The notes: generated by a model from the sequence alone, not told the origin. Shown: positions 8,710-18,269, counted from the stretch's first letter. The stretch: 64,000 nt of DNA from SAR324 cluster bacterium (GCA_015232315.1 JADFZZ010000006.1:1-64000); one strand, 5' to 3'. Program-made: numbers and translations.

Positions 8710-9615
8710 ATGTGGAATCCCTCTCCCTTGAAACCAGGAGACAAAGTAGGAATCATTGCTCCGTCGAGCCATCAGCCTGCCGGTAAAGACACCTATATTC
8801 AACAAGCAGTAACGACATTGCAATCGTGGGGACTTGAAGTTATTACACAAGCATCACAAGCCAGAGATTTTTATCTGGCCGACAAGGATAGCGAGCGAGC
8901 ACGGCAATTTCAAGAAATCTATACTAATAATGACATTAAGGCCATTTTTACAACACGAGGCGGATATGGTGCGGCTCGTCTGATTCCCTATCTGGAAAAA
9001 ATGTCTCTGGAACCCCACGCCAGGATACTGGCAGGATGCAGTGACATCACAACCCTGCTTCTTTACCTGCATAAACGTTGTGACATGGTTGTGTTTCACG
9101 GTCCATGTGTCGCGACTGATCAGTTTTTAACTGAAAAAAACGCCCCGCTGACAAGGGATTCTCTTTATCAATGGCTGTTTAATCCTGATCACACACCAAC
9201 GCATCAGGTCCAAACCATTAATCCGGGTCAAGCTTCAGGAAAGTTGACTGGAGGTTGTTTGTCCATTGTAGTCACATCGCTTGGAACACCCTATGAAATT
9301 CAAACAGACAACAAGATTCTGTTTCTCGAAGATGTGAACGAACCTGCTTATCGGATTGACCGCATGCTGACACATTTGAAAAACGCTGGAAAATTTGATA
9401 AGGTTTCCGGCCTGGTTTTTGGAGTCATGGATCAATGTGGTCCTGACAAAGATATTTTACGGGAAATACTGCTCAATCTGTTCCGTGATGGGCCATTTCC
9501 AGTGGCCTTCGGCTTGCCTTCAGGACATGGCCCCTTTGGAGTCACTTTGCCCCTGGGACACCCTGTTGAACTCAACACCCACAGTGGGTACCTGCGCTTC
9601 CTGAGAGCCTTATGA
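8710..9615 (+). CDS. ldcA: LD-carboxypeptidase (peptidase family S66)
   Basis: Trims the terminal D-alanine from L,D-linked tetrapeptides during murein recycling; related S66 enzymes (MccF) cleave microcin C-type compounds. The 301-residue chain has the family layout. N-terminal GDKVGIIAPSS and RGGYGAARL are typical. The nucleophile Ser111 lies in GCSDIT. The catalytic glutamate region is FLEDVNEPAYRIDRML and the histidine is in GLPSGHGP near the end. There is no signal peptide, so it is cytoplasmic. It heads a plus-strand run of four genes and its stop overlaps the next start (ATGA). Confidence 0.88.
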   Translation: MWNPSPLKPGDKVGIIAPSSHQPAGKDTYIQQAVTTLQSWGLEVITQASQARDFYLADKDSERARQFQEIYTNNDIKAIFTTRGGYGAARLIPYLEKMSLEPHARILAGCSDITTLLLYLHKRCDMVVFHGPCVATDQFLTEKNAPLTRDSLYQWLFNPDHTPTHQVQTINPGQASGKLTGGCLSIVVTSLGTPYEIQTDNKILFLEDVNEPAYRIDRMLTHLKNAGKFDKVSGLVFGVMDQCGPDKDILREILLNLFRDGPFPVAFGLPSGHGPFGVTLPLGHPVELNTHSGYLRFLRAL

Positions 9616-9794
9616 TCGACAACTTGTCTCAATGGTTATTACAGCATCCACGCGAAGGTGTGGTTTTATTATTATGCCTGATTTTACTATTGAGTGTATT
9701 GACATTGAGGCAATTGTGGCTGATTTTTTCATATCGTAGCAGCCAGAAGAAAGTTCGTAAAAAAATTACCGAACATCTTTCAAAACCCCAATAA
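9612..9794 (+). CDS. Small single-pass membrane protein
   Basis: 60 residues with one hydrophobic helix at about 17-40 (VVLLLCLILLLSVLTLRQLW) and a basic C-terminal tail (SSQKKVRKKITEH). The ATG overlaps the ldcA stop as ATGA, a sign of coupled translation, and the JAMM peptidase follows within 20 bases. No known family. The basic tail predicts N-out/C-in orientation. Its tight position between two real genes is the main support. Confidence 0.55.
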   Translation: MIDNLSQWLLQHPREGVVLLLCLILLLSVLTLRQLWLIFSYRSSQKKVRKKITEHLSKPQ

Positions 9795-9813
9795 TACAAA
9801 CAGGAGTGATTTG

Positions 9814-10269
9814 ATGCATGTGAGCGAACATATTCTCGAACAATGTCTGGCACACGGGATGGAATCCTATCCTGAAGAAGCCTGCGGTTTCATCAGCGGA
9901 CCACGGGAACAGGATGGACTGACAGACGTTCACCGAATGGCAAACCTCATGAATGAATATCACGCTCGTGATCCGCAGATGTTTACCAGAACCAACCGTA
10001 ATGCCTATATGATTGATCCGCTGGCACAAACCAGACTTGAACGACATTTGAAAAAACAAGGACAACAGATCAAAGTCATTTACCACACACATCCAGATGT
10101 CGGTGCGTATTTTTCTGAAAAAGACCAGGCCGATGCCCTTTGGAACGGTGAGCCCCGATATCCCGGAGTTTATTACCTGGTTTGTGGAATCACACAGGGA
10201 AAACCCGATGGAGTGATTCTCGCATGGTTCAATACAGACACCCGTTCTTTTGATATCATCACACTTTGA
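9814..10269 (+). CDS. JAMM/MPN+ metallopeptidase (Mec/RadC-like fold)
   Basis: A 151-residue zinc peptidase of the JAB1/MPN/Mov34 family. The complete JAMM motif is present: a glutamate in YPEEACGF near residue 21, then HTHPDVGAYFSEKD, which matches HxHx7Sx2D exactly. Bacterial relatives such as mycobacterial Mec remove cysteine from the sulfur-carrier protein CysO; others process ubiquitin-like proteins. The next gene is a cystathionine gamma-synthase, so a sulfur amino acid role is attractive, but no ThiS/CysO-like carrier is visible nearby. I place the start at the ATG preceded by AGGAG with 7-base spacing, not the TTG one codon earlier. Confidence 0.82.
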   Translation: MHVSEHILEQCLAHGMESYPEEACGFISGPREQDGLTDVHRMANLMNEYHARDPQMFTRTNRNAYMIDPLAQTRLERHLKKQGQQIKVIYHTHPDVGAYFSEKDQADALWNGEPRYPGVYYLVCGITQGKPDGVILAWFNTDTRSFDIITL

Positions 10270-10279
10270 ACATACCACT

Positions 10280-12040
10280 ATGAAACTGGCTGAACTTTTA
10301 TCTCAACTTGATGCACAACAGGATTCTTCATTTTTTCGGCAAGTTGATCCTGTTGGTGGAAAATATACTGTGACTGCCGTTCTACCAACGGTTGAAGATA
10401 TTCTGGACTGGCAGGAAGGGCGGTGCAGTTTTAATTATGGATATTACCGGTTTATTGACCATCCACTGATCCATACATTGCAAGAAGAGCTTGCACGCTA
10501 TTATCACATAAAAAACTGTATGGCTTACACCACCCATCAATGCGCATTGATGGAACTGCTGGATTATTTGTTGCTGGCAAAACCGCGAATGACAATCAAA
10601 GTGATTCATGAACAGGCCAATGATCCTTTGCTGAACAGACTTGAACAACTCCAGACCAACATCGTCCAGGTGCTTCCTGCGGATATCAATAAACTACAGC
10701 CCTTATCTGCCGGAAAAGATGAAATTATACTGTTGGCCGTGCCTTCCCCTGATTCATTGATTGAGCAGGAATCATCATTTTTTGAGTTGGTCAGACAACA
10801 ACGAATTCCTGTGATTGTCTCCACTTCTGAATTGCCGGAAACCACATGGGATACCGCCACAATCACCTATCGGGTGTGTGAACTGGATTCTGAAAAAAGA
10901 ATCCAGGGTGGAGTGATTTTAAGCAATGCAGACCGTCCGCTGGCGGCTTTGAGAGAATTACGAAAGCAAAAAGGACCCGTTCTCTCCAGCAGAAATCTGG
11001 ATGCTCTAAAACAGAATATATCCACACCGCCATCCAGAGAATCACAAATTCTGGGTCGGCTATGCGACATGGAACATGCCCGCTATGGATTTCTGTTTCC
11101 ATCGGGAATGAATGCCATTGCCACGCTCTTCTCAATATTACGCACCGAAACAAAAAATCAGATGGTATGCATCGGTCATCTTTATACCGATACCTATTCT
11201 CTGCTGACATATGGGAAATTAAGGTCTGGAAGGCCCGACAATATTTTTCTCAACACTCACGAGTTGGATCAACTGCCCGGTATTTTGCATGAAAATACTG
11301 CGGCCATCATCACTGAAACCATTACCAATCCGCTGAATGATGTACCGGACCTGAGAAAAATTTCAGAAATCGCACGGCAACACAATATTCCTGTTCTGGT
11401 GGATAATACCTTTGCTACTCCGTTCAATTGCAATCCATTGGATTTTGGAGTCACCGCGGTGATTCACAGCACCACTAAATATCTGAGTGGCGCCAATGAT
11501 CATGCCGGAGGTGCCGTCCTGGTCAATGATGAAACGCTCGCCCGCAAAATTGAAACCTTTCAGCAGGCATGGGTCAATCGAATGTCAGAATTTGAAACTT
11601 CTGTCCTGTGGGACCATATGCAGGATTTTGAACAAAGAATGGTGCGGTTCAACCACAATGCACTGCAGGTAGCCCAATTTCTGGAACAACATCCTGCGGT
11701 TCAACAGGTTTTTTATAATCAAAACCCATCCCATGATGATTACGCTGTTGCCAAATCCCTGTTGAGGGGCGGAGGAGCGGTGGTGAGTTTTACGCTGAAA
11801 AATGATTCGCTTCAGGGACTGACACAATTTTACAATGCGTCTCTTCAACCAATTATCAAGGCACCCAGTCTGGGATCAAACACCACACTGGTTTGCCCCT
11901 ACACCCTACTGGCTCATTATCATGAATCTGATGACACATTGACAGAACTTGGATTATCCCGTTATCTGATCCGGATTGCAGTGGGATGTGAGGATGATCT
12001 TTCCAAAATCATAGATGCTTTGAATCAGGCACTGTCATAA
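10280..12040 (+). CDS. Fungal-type (STR2/Met-7-like) cystathionine gamma-synthase
   Basis: PLP enzyme of the Cys/Met metabolism family, expected to join an activated homoserine ester and cysteine into cystathionine. The catalytic half (about 245-586) has FPSGMNAIATLF, the aspartate in LVDNTFATPF, the PLP lysine at residue 400 in HSTTKYLSG, and PSLGSNTTLVCPY. The ~240-residue N-terminal extension starts with a segment (YTVTAVLPTVEDILDWQEG, YYRFIDHPLI) closely resembling yeast Str2, which has SVCLPTWE...GYEEG...GYPRFFIH. The C-terminal CPYTLLAHYHESD also follows Str2 (CPYAIIAHYQELD). Ordinary bacterial MetB (~390 residues) lacks this extension. The ATG 10 bases after the JAMM gene is the likely start. 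The Str2 comparison is from memory. Confidence 0.82.
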   Translation: MKLAELLSQLDAQQDSSFFRQVDPVGGKYTVTAVLPTVEDILDWQEGRCSFNYGYYRFIDHPLIHTLQEELARYYHIKNCMAYTTHQCALMELLDYLLLAKPRMTIKVIHEQANDPLLNRLEQLQTNIVQVLPADINKLQPLSAGKDEIILLAVPSPDSLIEQESSFFELVRQQRIPVIVSTSELPETTWDTATITYRVCELDSEKRIQGGVILSNADRPLAALRELRKQKGPVLSSRNLDALKQNISTPPSRESQILGRLCDMEHARYGFLFPSGMNAIATLFSILRTETKNQMVCIGHLYTDTYSLLTYGKLRSGRPDNIFLNTHELDQLPGILHENTAAIITETITNPLNDVPDLRKISEIARQHNIPVLVDNTFATPFNCNPLDFGVTAVIHSTTKYLSGANDHAGGAVLVNDETLARKIETFQQAWVNRMSEFETSVLWDHMQDFEQRMVRFNHNALQVAQFLEQHPAVQQVFYNQNPSHDDYAVAKSLLRGGGAVVSFTLKNDSLQGLTQFYNASLQPIIKAPSLGSNTTLVCPYTLLAHYHESDDTLTELGLSRYLIRIAVGCEDDLSKIIDALNQALS

Positions 12041-12171
12041 ACAATAGTTATATCAGTTTTTAAAAAGTTAAAAAAAGATGGCAAAATAATATTACTATTG
12101 TTTTCATTTCAGCACTTTAACAACATGACTGAGTTTCTTCCCCGCCGCACAGAGTATCATGTCGGGGCCGA

Positions 12172-12222
12172 AACCCAAACCTACCAATTATTGGTTCTGG
12201 CTAAGCCGGGTTAGGTTTGGTT
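12172..12222. repeat. Nested inverted repeat over the end of the kinase gene
   Basis: Outer arms AACCCAAACCTA and TAGGTTTGGTT pair over 11 positions with one bulged C; inside them is CCAATTATTGG, an exact 5-bp inverted repeat with a 1-base centre. The right arm contains the stop codon of the 1753-residue gene (minus strand). There is no following U-run on either strand, so it is not a classic intrinsic terminator. It could mark a 3' end or stabilise the transcript. Confidence 0.4.
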
Positions 12223-15200
12223 AAAACGAAACACAATCACCGAAACATCATCATCTGACGGATTCCCCTCTGCAAACTGTTCCACCGTCTGAAGCAGTTT
12301 ATCCAGGAGCAACTCCAATTCCAGAGTCTGATTCTCTTTCATAAACTGAAGCAGACGCGCCTCTCCAAATAATTCAGACCCATTGTTCCGTTCAGTGATT
12401 CCATCCGTATAAAGGATTCCCACGTCCCCTGAATGAAGGGTATATGTGGATTCATGACAATTGAAAAAAGGAGTTGGAAATGGCCCCAGCATCAGACTTC
12501 TGGAGGATATAAGGACAGGTTCCTCTCCGTTGGCAGGCAGGATCATCACGGAAGGATGTCCGGCATTGACAATGGTCAGCAAACCATCATTCTGGAGGTT
12601 CAGCAAAACGGCAGACATAAAGCGATCCTCCGGCAAATGGGCGTGGAGTTGGTCATTGACAAAGGTCATGACTTCCTGGGGAGAAGCATCGGCTTTTTGC
12701 CCAATCAGAATATCTGCCATGATGGTGGTCAGCGCAGCCGCCACCCCATGTCCGGTACTGTCGCCAAGAAAAAGGTTGAACCCCCCGGAAGAGTCTGCAT
12801 ACAGTTTGTAAATATCTCCTGAAACATGGGAATGTGGAAGATACCGCACTGCCACATTCAGAAATCCAGGAAGTTTATATCCTGTGAATAACTGGGACTG
12901 CACCACGGCCGCAGTCTTTAAATCCTGGGTCATCTCGGTATTTATCTGTGCCAGTTCCTGATTGGCTTGAGTGAGCGTCTCCGTTTTTTCCTGTAATTGT
13001 TGGGTACGATCCTGAACTTTCTCTTCCAGATTGGCATACAGTTGAGCATTTTCGATAGAGATGGAAGCTTGGGTCGCCAACATGTTCAGAACTTCCAGAC
13101 GCTCAGAAGTAAAGGCACCCGTCAGCAAATTATTTTCCATGTACACCACGCCGGTGAGTTGTCCATGCTGGAGAATGAGTTCACAGAGAACGGATTTCAG
13201 GGAATGCTGTTTCACATAAGAATCTTGGGAAAACCTTGATTCCGCAAGAGCATGGTCTAACAGAACGGTTTGAGAGTTTCTCAGAGCGTGACGGATGATC
13301 GAACAGGGAATCAGGGAAGTTGCCTGTTCAGAGTCCAGAGGAATATCCTGAAACACCTGAACCTGCTTTCCTGTGTTGTCTGCCATCGCCTGGATGGCCC
13401 ACTGTTTTCCTTTCAGGAGCAGAACTCCTTTTTGAGCGCCGGCATTTTCCATCATCAGCCAAACCAGTTTTCCCAATAGATTTTCCAGATGGATTTCTCC
13501 TGAAATGGCCTGAGCTGATTTCATCAGACTTCCAAAATCCAGATCGGTCGGAATGGTGTTTATGGACGTGGAATGGATTGTAAGATGTCCTGGATAGCTC
13601 CGGGTTGTGCTTGAACTACGGTTCAGGACTGAGAGTTCTTCATAGTTTTCTTCCAACTGATGGACTTTGGCATTCGCTTCCAGGATTTGATACAAATGAT
13701 GAGCCTGTTTTAAATACGTAGTGGCGATCAGGAATTTGCCCCGTTTTTTGAAATATTTGCCTGCATATTCGTAGGCTATGGCTTCATCGAGGGGAAATTC
13801 ATGGGTTTGCGCTCCCTGGATGGCTTTTTCGTAAAAAAGTTCTGCATCCTCAAAATGACTTGCCAGACGGCAACGTTCGGCTTCGATCAGATCCCATTTA
13901 TGCTGATAGGTCATGGGATTATGTTTTGCCCATAGTTTGATCATTTTTTGTCGTTGGACTGCCTGTTTTTTCAGACGGGCCGCCGCCTGTGGTTTCAATT
14001 CCGAAAGCTGCAGGGAATTCATGGCATCCAGAAAAGATAACATCCCAAAGTAAGCCAGCCCCTTCATGGCATCCTTATTGGGGATTTGCTGCACGCATTC
14101 CCAACCCTGTTCATACTCCTCAAACAGGAACGCCAGGTGCAGTTTGGTGGTTAACACGTATGTGACTCCATTATGATCATTCGCTGCACGCAGTTCTTCC
14201 AGGAGTTCCTGTTCCTGATCCAGTAGCAGGGGGGATTTTCGAATTTCATACAGATTTTTCAGTGTTGCCTGACTGATGAGTGCATACAGATAGGAGGTAC
14301 GATGATTGAGAACTCGGGTTTGTTCTACCAGGATTCTGGTTTCCTCCTGAGCCTGACGGATATTTTTTCCATGGAGTATAAAATATTGGGCTACAACGCA
14401 GTTACAATAGGCGGCATATTCGACATCACCCGATTCCAATCCTGCCTTGTATCCCATCAGGAGGGGTTCCCTGGAATCCCAGAGATTGTGAAACCAAGGG
14501 GACACAAAATGAGTATTCAAAAATAGCGCTTTGCTTTGCATTTGACGCAAATTGTATTTCTGGAGGAGTCCCATAGCCAGCCGAGAAACGGATTGCCCTG
14601 TTTTCATATCCAGAAGCACTCCGCAATGAACAATGCTATAGGTTAACAGGCAGATGATCGACTCTGGGGCAATGCCATAACGCAGGGTCAGTTGAATCCC
14701 TATCAGTGAAAGATTCAGAAAAAGATTCTGTTCACTCATATAGGCAACCCCGGTCAGCGCTGACAGTATTTTCATTGCACCCAACATTTGGGTATCACTC
14801 ATGAGAGGCGCTTCTTTTAAAGACTCCATTGTGTGCCAACGCATCAGAAATTTTGTTTTAAGCAGAGAGATTACAATATCGATGGAGGTTGGATGAGGAG
14901 AAAGCGGAATACCCACCAGTTTTAAGGCTTCACAACCCGTTACTAACGCCTGCTCATTGTCTTGACGTGCGGTGAGTACTCCAATTTTGATTTCATAAAA
15001 TTCCAGTTTTCTGGTCAGTTGAATCCGATGTTGAAACACAGCCTCTATCAAGGAATCCACCAAAGAATACTTTCCTCCCAAATAAGCCGCACTGACCGCC
15101 GCCTGATACAAATCTACGGTCAGCTCATGAAACCGTTCCCATGAATCGGCAGGCAACAGGGTGATGGCACGTTGAACATAATTCAAGGAGGGTTCAAAGG

Positions 15201-17472
15201 CTGAATTCTGAAGAGCTTTCTGTCCAGCCTTCAGATTGAGATGGATGAGTTCCAGATAATCCTCTTTGCTTTTCAGAAGGGTTTGTCCCTGATTCAGGTG
15301 ATAAACGCATTCAAACAAGGATTCGTCCTGATGCGGAAGGGAGTCCTGCTGGATCAAACGGCCTGCTTTCAGATGCAAGGCCGGAAGTTCCCCCGAATCG
15401 AGGAGAGAAAACGCGGCCTGTTGGAGTCGGTCATGGGCAAACCGATAGCCAACCCGGCTATGGTCTGTTTCTTCTCCAATCTGCAGATATTCTGAATTGA
15501 CCGGCAGGAGAATCCGAATTTTCAGGAGTTCCAGAAGGCTTTTACTCAATTCTAACGGATTGAGTCCACAGAGTCCTGCCAGTCGTTTGAGGGAAAACCG
15601 GGTTCCCAACAAGGCGGCGAGCGCCAGAATTTTCTGTTCCTCTGGACTCCGCTTTTTCAATTGGGTGAGGATCAGTTCCACGACATTTCCAGACATCTGC
15701 TGCTGGATCACCGCGTTCATGTTCCATTGCCAGATTCCTGTGCCGGCTTTCTGATGAAGGATTTTTTCCTGATGCAGAAATTCCAGAAAGCGAATCAGGA
15801 AGAAGGGATTTCCGTCTGTTCGTTTCAGACACTCTTCAGCAAGGGCTGTGACCTCCACCTGGGAAACATGGAGGGTGTCACACAACAGGTTTGCGACATC
15901 CTGACGCCCCAGGTGGCCCACGGAAATCAGGCAAGCGTCGAAAGGGTGGGCGTCTAGCTTGGCAAACCATTCGGTGAGGGGATGAGCCGCATCCACCTCA
16001 TTATCCCGATACGAAATCAGGAGCAATAATCCCTGAATTCGCTCATTGAACAATAGTATTTTTAGAAGCTCCAGGGAAGACAGATCGACCCATTGCAAGT
16101 CATCCAGAAACAACACCAGGGGATGCTCTGGTGTTGCCAGAACCTGGACAAAATTCTGAAATACCAGGGAAAACCGATTTTGTTGTTCCAGGAGTCCCAG
16201 TTCAGGGAGTGGAGGTTGTTTCCCAATGATCTTTTCCAGTTCAGGAAAAACATCGACCATCACCTGTCCATTGGGTGACAAGGCTTCCTGAAACCGTTTT
16301 TTCCAAACAGCAGTGGTTTGTGAACCTTCATCCAGAATGCCCTGCAGAAATTTCTGGAACGCCTGGATCAATCCGGAATAAGGCACATTGCGCTGGTACT
16401 GATCAAATTTGCCTTCCAGAAAAAAACCTCGCCGTTCCAATACCGGTTTATGGATTTCATGAACCAGAGAGGTTTTTCCAATTCCAGAATATCCAGCAAT
16501 CCGTACCAACCTCCGGGAAGTGACCGACTCTCCAAACTGTTGCAGCAGGGTCTGGATTTCAGCTTCCCGTCCATAGAGTTTTTCAGGAATCATAAACTGT
16601 CTGGAAAAATCTTGTTCTCCCAAGGGAAAGGGCTCGATCCTTCCCTGCTGGCGAAGCAGATCCTGACACCGTCTCAAATCAGCCTCCAACCCCTGGGCAG
16701 ACTGATAACGATCTTCTGCCATCTTGGACAGCAATTTCAGAATAAGGTGAGACAGAGTCAGATCGATTCCTTCCACTCGTTCATGAGGAGAAACCGGGGC
16801 TTTGGCAATGTGGGCATGAACCAGTTCAAGAGGATCCTCACTGACAAAGGGTAAATCTCCGGTAAGCATTTCATACAGTAGGACTCCCAGCGAGTACAAA
16901 TCCGTTCGGTAGTCCAGACTCCGGTTCATCCGTCCCGTTTGTTCAGGAGACAGATACGATAAGGTTCCCTCCAAAATATTGAATTGGGTGAGAGTCACCG
17001 TCTCCTGAGACAGTTCTGTGGAAATTCCGAAATCAATCAGTTTGAGCACCCCTGTTTGAGGATTCCAGACAAAGTTGGAAGGGTTGATATCCTTGTGGAT
17101 GATTTTTCGCTGATGAATCACACCCAGGATCTGAGCCATCTGAATTCCCAGTTCCAGGCATTGCATCAGATCCAGTTTTTTCTGTTTCATCCAGTATTGC
17201 AGGGATTCTCCGCCAAAGTCTTCCAGAATCAGGAACCATGTGTTGTGGAATCCTTCAAATCCGTAAACCTGGATAATAGAGGCATCCTGAATGGAATGGG
17301 TGATGTGATACTCTCTCTGAAATTGTGCTGCCTTCTGGGGTGAAGGATAATCTTCATGAAGGAGTTTCAGAATGACCTGTTGACGCGTTTTGGAATGAAC
17401 GCCCCGATAAATCAGTGAGTTGGTGCTTTCGTATATTTTTTCTGAAATTTCATAGTTTAACAAGGTTTGCAT
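12211..17472 (-). CDS. Giant Ser/Thr kinase - AAA ATPase - GAF - SpoIIE/PP2C phosphatase
   Basis: 1753 residues in one chain. Residues 1-270 are a Hanks-type kinase: catalytic loop HKDINPSNF (HKD instead of HRD) near 127, LIDFGIS, then SPEQTGRM. From about 300 there is a STAND-like ATPase with Walker A GYSGIGKTS near 329 and LVLFLDDLQWVD. About 650-1300 is a helical, TPR-like solenoid. A GAF domain covers about 1310-1475, a coiled coil about 1478-1520, and a SpoIIE/RsbU-type PP2C phosphatase from about 1527 (FLGDSTGHGVAAALT, YTDGITERN, SDDDVSV). Relatives usually end in a histidine kinase; here phosphatase replaces it. RsbU-like phosphatases act on STAS antagonists. AAGGTGA lies about 7 bases before the ATG. 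Preceded by a cyclic-nucleotide-binding gene with a 93-base gap. Confidence 0.92.
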   Translation of the reverse strand: MQTLLNYEISEKIYESTNSLIYRGVHSKTRQQVILKLLHEDYPSPQKAAQFQREYHITHSIQDASIIQVYGFEGFHNTWFLILEDFGGESLQYWMKQKKLDLMQCLELGIQMAQILGVIHQRKIIHKDINPSNFVWNPQTGVLKLIDFGISTELSQETVTLTQFNILEGTLSYLSPEQTGRMNRSLDYRTDLYSLGVLLYEMLTGDLPFVSEDPLELVHAHIAKAPVSPHERVEGIDLTLSHLILKLLSKMAEDRYQSAQGLEADLRRCQDLLRQQGRIEPFPLGEQDFSRQFMIPEKLYGREAEIQTLLQQFGESVTSRRLVRIAGYSGIGKTSLVHEIHKPVLERRGFFLEGKFDQYQRNVPYSGLIQAFQKFLQGILDEGSQTTAVWKKRFQEALSPNGQVMVDVFPELEKIIGKQPPLPELGLLEQQNRFSLVFQNFVQVLATPEHPLVLFLDDLQWVDLSSLELLKILLFNERIQGLLLLISYRDNEVDAAHPLTEWFAKLDAHPFDACLISVGHLGRQDVANLLCDTLHVSQVEVTALAEECLKRTDGNPFFLIRFLEFLHQEKILHQKAGTGIWQWNMNAVIQQQMSGNVVELILTQLKKRSPEEQKILALAALLGTRFSLKRLAGLCGLNPLELSKSLLELLKIRILLPVNSEYLQIGEETDHSRVGYRFAHDRLQQAAFSLLDSGELPALHLKAGRLIQQDSLPHQDESLFECVYHLNQGQTLLKSKEDYLELIHLNLKAGQKALQNSAFEPSLNYVQRAITLLPADSWERFHELTVDLYQAAVSAAYLGGKYSLVDSLIEAVFQHRIQLTRKLEFYEIKIGVLTARQDNEQALVTGCEALKLVGIPLSPHPTSIDIVISLLKTKFLMRWHTMESLKEAPLMSDTQMLGAMKILSALTGVAYMSEQNLFLNLSLIGIQLTLRYGIAPESIICLLTYSIVHCGVLLDMKTGQSVSRLAMGLLQKYNLRQMQSKALFLNTHFVSPWFHNLWDSREPLLMGYKAGLESGDVEYAAYCNCVVAQYFILHGKNIRQAQEETRILVEQTRVLNHRTSYLYALISQATLKNLYEIRKSPLLLDQEQELLEELRAANDHNGVTYVLTTKLHLAFLFEEYEQGWECVQQIPNKDAMKGLAYFGMLSFLDAMNSLQLSELKPQAAARLKKQAVQRQKMIKLWAKHNPMTYQHKWDLIEAERCRLASHFEDAELFYEKAIQGAQTHEFPLDEAIAYEYAGKYFKKRGKFLIATTYLKQAHHLYQILEANAKVHQLEENYEELSVLNRSSSTTRSYPGHLTIHSTSINTIPTDLDFGSLMKSAQAISGEIHLENLLGKLVWLMMENAGAQKGVLLLKGKQWAIQAMADNTGKQVQVFQDIPLDSEQATSLIPCSIIRHALRNSQTVLLDHALAESRFSQDSYVKQHSLKSVLCELILQHGQLTGVVYMENNLLTGAFTSERLEVLNMLATQASISIENAQLYANLEEKVQDRTQQLQEKTETLTQANQELAQINTEMTQDLKTAAVVQSQLFTGYKLPGFLNVAVRYLPHSHVSGDIYKLYADSSGGFNLFLGDSTGHGVAAALTTIMADILIGQKADASPQEVMTFVNDQLHAHLPEDRFMSAVLLNLQNDGLLTIVNAGHPSVMILPANGEEPVLISSRSLMLGPFPTPFFNCHESTYTLHSGDVGILYTDGITERNNGSELFGEARLLQFMKENQTLELELLLDKLLQTVEQFAEGNPSDDDVSVIVFRFNQT

Positions 17473-17565
17473 AAGAGATCACCTTTTCAGAGAGCAGAGG
17501 GCTTGGAAAGAGTTCCACATCACAATTTTGAAATTTATCGATGATATTGAAACCATTGATAAAAA

Positions 17566-18216
17566 TTAATTCAGATAATTCGAAAGCTGGTCTGAAAGAA
17601 TCATGAGTGAGGCGGCCCCGGCACTGCTGTTGACCATGTATTCCCTCAACTGATCCTTTTGCGACATATAATGTGGAGGGGTTTCCAATGCGGGCGAGGG
17701 ATGAATCGGGTTGATGCCACGTTGAGACAATTCGTTTTCAACACTGCGGAGTCGTTTGAAAATTGTCCGCTGGATCACTTGAAACACCAGGATTTTACTG
17801 GACAGATCCATCCTTGAATCCTGAACATTGGAAAAAACTGAAAAATCTATTCCCACCAGCAACGTTTCAGGTTCATCAAAATTTGCCACAATAAATGCGG
17901 TTCGGGGCAATCCCATGATGGCTGTCAATTCACCAACAATATCTCCCGGTTTCAGATGATTGATGGGAATCCGGTCATCTTTTTCAATATACGCAAAGCA
18001 TCCTCCCTTCAACACGACATACATCCACGAACTGATATCGCCCTTGTTGATCACATACTCTCCCGGTTTCACCCGGAATAAACGGCAGTTGGACAACAGA
18101 CTCTTTTGCTTTTCATCAGAAAGAGCGCCGAATAAGGCATCCAGGAAGGGAGCCTTCCGCAAAATGCCTGTAATTTTTTTTATTTCGTACTGATCCAGAA
18201 GCCCTGTAATTTGCAT
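17566..18216 (-). CDS. Cyclic-nucleotide-binding domain protein
   Basis: Residues ~25-150 form a cNMP-binding beta-barrel: FRVKPGEYVINKGDISSWMYVVLKGG, then HLKPGDIVGELTAIMGLPRTAFIVA, where PGDIVGEL...PRTA is the phosphate-binding cassette (the usual RxA becomes R-T-A). No helix-turn-helix follows; the C-terminal ~65 residues are helical then polar, so it is not a CRP-type regulator. It probably relays a nucleotide or similar signal to a partner. It lies 93 bases upstream of the giant kinase/phosphatase in the same orientation, probably co-transcribed, and divergent (53-base gap) from the 756-residue gene. Confidence 0.8.
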   Translation of the reverse strand: MQITGLLDQYEIKKITGILRKAPFLDALFGALSDEKQKSLLSNCRLFRVKPGEYVINKGDISSWMYVVLKGGCFAYIEKDDRIPINHLKPGDIVGELTAIMGLPRTAFIVANFDEPETLLVGIDFSVFSNVQDSRMDLSSKILVFQVIQRTIFKRLRSVENELSQRGINPIHPSPALETPPHYMSQKDQLREYMVNSSAGAASLMILSDQLSNYLN

Positions 18217-18269
18217 AACTTTTCCAAGATGGAAATTTTATTCACAACAACTGTTACGAGAATTGATTC

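Noticed and set aside
12125-12214. 29-codon plus-strand ORF in the gap after the synthase gene
   Set aside because: No ribosome site and it lies across the nested hairpin; too short to support.
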